A stretch of DNA of 43,424 nt from Tepidimonas aquatica (GTDB lineage Bacteria > Pseudomonadota > Gammaproteobacteria > Burkholderiales > Burkholderiaceae_C), in NCBI RefSeq assembly GCF_007556585.1, contig NZ_VJNA01000022.1, positions 1 to 43,424 of the forward strand. Reading direction: 5' to 3'. Below the pieces are notes generated by a model that had not been told where the DNA came from, searched no databases, and saw only the letters and a list, made by a program, of their open reading frames with translations. The translations under genes were made by a program, and so were the position numbers. Below, one piece after another: positions 41,882 to 43,424 of this stretch. Each line of letters begins with the position of its first letter. Position 1 is the stretch's first letter.

Positions 41882-41942
41882 TAGAATGGCATCACTCGAC
41901 CCGGGCCAAGCCCGGTCATCGAGGGCTCCGAGGAGACAAACA
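41882..41942 (+). promoter_or_regulatory. orphan promoter, leader hairpin and ribosome site without a gene
   Basis: A TAGAAT -10-like box (41882-41887) is followed by a strong hairpin (CTCGAC-CCGGGC, loop CAA, GCCCGG-TCA-TCGAG, 41895-41923) and then a GAGGAGACAAAC ribosome site (41929-41940). The next triplets are ATC TGC AGC with no start codon in place. The layout looks like the 5' leader of a lost gene. 41943-42018 holds nothing else convincing. Confidence 0.45.
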
Positions 41943-42018
41943 TCTGCAGCGCCGGCCCCATGTGGTCGGCGTTGTTTTTGTGGCGGGGTCGTTGGGGCGG
42001 CGTGGCGCTGGCCGCCCC

Positions 42019-42318
42019 TCACGCGTCGGCATCCAACAGCCGCCCCAGCATGCGGTCGGCGGCTTTGAACACCTGCAGGTTGGCCGCAAACGCCCCAGCC
42101 GCCATGCGTTGCTCGACCAAGTCGGCGGCGACGTCGCTGCCCGGCTCGGGCACGCGCTCGGTGCGGGCGCGCACGCCACCGCTGGCGTCGGCCTCGGCGC
42201 GCGCCTGCACGCGGCGGTAACCTTCGGTGGGCAGGTTGGCGATGTTGGACGCCGCGGCATCCAGCCGCAGCTGCGCGGCCGCCATGCCTGACACGGCGAT
42301 GTTGGCAACGGTGTTCAC
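42019..42318 (-). CDS. short flagellar basal-body rod-like protein
   Basis: A 99-residue protein with the two terminal motifs of FlgB/FlgC-type rod proteins and little between them: VNTVANIAVSGMAAAQLRLD, then AAASNIANLPTEGYRRV at the start, and AAGAFAANLQVFKAADRMLG at the end. The start is probably GTG at 42318. True FlgC is about 135 residues and lies in a flagellar cluster, but no other flagellar gene is here, so this is a stand-alone relative of unknown role, perhaps a rod-like protein adapted to another use. Confidence 0.7.
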   Translation of the reverse strand: MNTVANIAVSGMAAAQLRLDAAASNIANLPTEGYRRVQARAEADASGGVRARTERVPEPGSDVAADLVEQRMAAGAFAANLQVFKAADRMLGRLLDADA

Positions 42319-42393
42319 GTGGCCAGTGTAGCGCGCGCCACGCGCCCGCGCGGGCGCCAACCGACCAACGGCGGCGCCCGCGCGCTTGACGCT

Positions 42394-43297
42394 TCAGCGC
42401 GCCGCGGCGCCGCGGTTCAGCAGCGCGTACAGCGCAATCGCGCCAAACGTCGCGGTGCCGATGCCACCCAGCGCAAAGTCGCCAAACTTCAGCGTGAAGT
42501 CGCCGGTGCCCAGCACCAGCGTGATGGCGGCCACCAGCAGGTTTTTGTTATCGGAAAAATCCACCTGGTTGTCGACCCAGATCTTGGCCCCGGCCACGGC
42601 GATCAACCCGAACACCACAATCGACACACCCCCCATCACCGCCAGCGGGATGGTCTGGATCAGCGCGCCAAACTTGGGGCTGAAGCCCAGCAAGATGGCC
42701 ATCAGCCCGGCGACGACGAAAATCGCCGTCGAGTAGATCTTGGTGGCCGCCATGACACCGATATTTTCGGCGTAGGTCGTCACCCCGGTGCCGCCGACGC
42801 TGCCAGCCACCATCGTCGCCACGCCATCGCCCATGAAGGCGCGGCCCATGTAGCGGTCCAGGTCGCGCCCGGTCATCGCCGTCACGGCCTTGATATGTCC
42901 GAGGTTTTCCGCCACCAGGATGATGGCCACCGGAGCGATGAGCACCATCGCGTGCGCGCTGAACACCGGGGCGCTGAACTGCGGCAGGCCAAACCACGCC
43001 GCCTGCGCCACGCCCGACAGGTCCAGCGGCTTGCCCAGCCCCAGGCCGTTGGCCAGCACCGCGTAGACGACGCTGGCCACGATCAGCCCCATCAGGATCA
43101 GCAGCCGCTGCACCATGCCGCGCGTGAACACCGCCACCAGCCCCACGCAGACGAAGGTCACCACCTGCATCCAGGCGTCAAACGGCGTCGGCGCCATGTT
43201 TTTGACCGGGATGTGCGCCAGGTTCAAGCCGATGACCGCCACCACCGAACCGGTCACCACCGGCGGCATCAGGCGCTCGATCCAACCGGTGCCTAGC
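42394..43297 (-). pseudogene. uraA: uracil/xanthine permease (NCS2 family), 5' end cut by an IS
   Basis: About 300 residues of a nucleobase:cation symporter remain. Landmarks are IERLMPPVVTGSVVAVIGLN at the cut end, VAENLGHIKAVTAMTGRDLD, and the transport signature GDGVATMVAGSVGGTGVTTY followed by AENIGVMAATKI. These match UraA-type permeases closely. The reading frame is open up to 43297, where an IS481-family end begins, so the first 120 or so residues are separated from the gene or lost. An internal ATG at 43269 could give a short product that lacks the first helices. Confidence 0.85.
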
Positions 43298-43424
43298 TGT
43301 CAGGTCCCGGACGATTGCGTGGCACTTTTATGAAAAGTTCCGGTTTTTCTTTGTACCATCTTTTCATGGCCTCGATGGGCGGGACATGTCCCAGGGCTTT
43401 CTGGGGGATGTGGTGATTGTACAG
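43293..43424 (-). CDS. IS481-family transposase, C-terminal part (runs off the window)
   Basis: The last 43 codons of an integrase-like transposase: LYNHHIPQKALGHVPPIEAM, then KRWYKEKPELFIKVPRNRPG and PDS, a typical IS481 C-terminus. The stop TAG (43295-43293) lies in the CTAG of the target site rather than in the element, so the host sequence supplies the stop. The rest lies outside the window. Confidence 0.82.
   Translation of the reverse strand: MYNHHIPQKALGHVPPIEAMKRWYKEKPELFIKVPRNRPGPDS
43298..43424. mobile_element. IS481-family element, one end
   Basis: The element starts at 43298 with TGTCAGGTCCCGG. It abuts CCTAGC (43292-43297), which matches the NCTAGN target reported for Bordetella IS481 with its 6-base duplication. 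Only 127 bases of the element are in the window, so the second end and the duplicated target cannot be checked. Confidence 0.75.

Noticed and set aside
42319-43296. Plus-strand open frame opposite the uracil permease
   Set aside because: It is a His/Gln/Arg-rich antisense translation. The minus strand has the NCS2 signature.

Overview
The window reads as a chromosome segment from a GC-rich betaproteobacterium of the order Burkholderiales, close to Comamonadaceae. The evidence is the set of core genes and their order: a complete atpIBEFHAGDC operon, a ybeD-lipB-lipA cluster, lplT divergent from alr, a YheT-like hydrolase, and GGAG-type leaders. The species cannot be named from the sequence alone.

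Region 1 (1-3763) is a phosphite uptake and oxidation operon, ptxABCD. It has an ABC ATPase, a binding protein, a permease and an NAD-dependent phosphite dehydrogenase that keeps all expected active-site residues. Its base composition is visibly less GC-rich than the rest, which suggests transfer. Region 2 (about 3930-6277) is a graveyard: an opposite-strand LysR-type regulator fragment cut by an IS3-family end, that IS3 fragment cut by an IS256-family element with an intact transposase, then a second, decayed IS3-family transposase.

Region 3 (6379-16384) is the accessory core. It is a very GC-rich, tightly coupled leftward operon next to a tRNA-Arg(CCG) gene. It encodes a small excisionase-like protein, a phage-type integrase, a YhaM-like HD phosphohydrolase, a ParB-like protein and two giant proteins of 928 and 1065 residues. 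The 1065-residue protein carries a full tyrosine-recombinase catalytic set; the 928-residue one looks like a catalytically dead relative. A divergent XRE regulator faces a set of repeated operator-like boxes. The 5' half of the tRNA is duplicated exactly upstream, which looks like an attachment scar. I consider this module the most interesting part of the window.

Region 4 (16512-28558) is core metabolism: a membrane-anchored cytochrome c, aroQ, a conserved small protein, a YheT-like hydrolase, the whole F1Fo ATP synthase operon on the minus strand, and lipoate synthesis genes. Region 5 (28611-30438) holds two divergent genes that have both lost their 5' ends at one junction near 28981-29010: ompA and a LapD-like GGDEF/EAL gene. 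This is either a genomic deletion or a false assembly join.

Region 6 (30469-43424) contains lplT, alr, then an operon driven by a good sigma70-like promoter: RND adaptor, RND pump, a DUF2892 membrane protein with a CxxC tail, and a TDT/SLAC1-type transporter, followed by a TSUP-type exporter. The last three suggest handling of sulfite or other reactive sulfur species. Then come a small unknown protein, a GMC oxidoreductase, an orphan promoter and leader with no gene, a short flagellar-rod-like protein, and a uracil-permease gene cut by an IS481-family element at a CTAG target.
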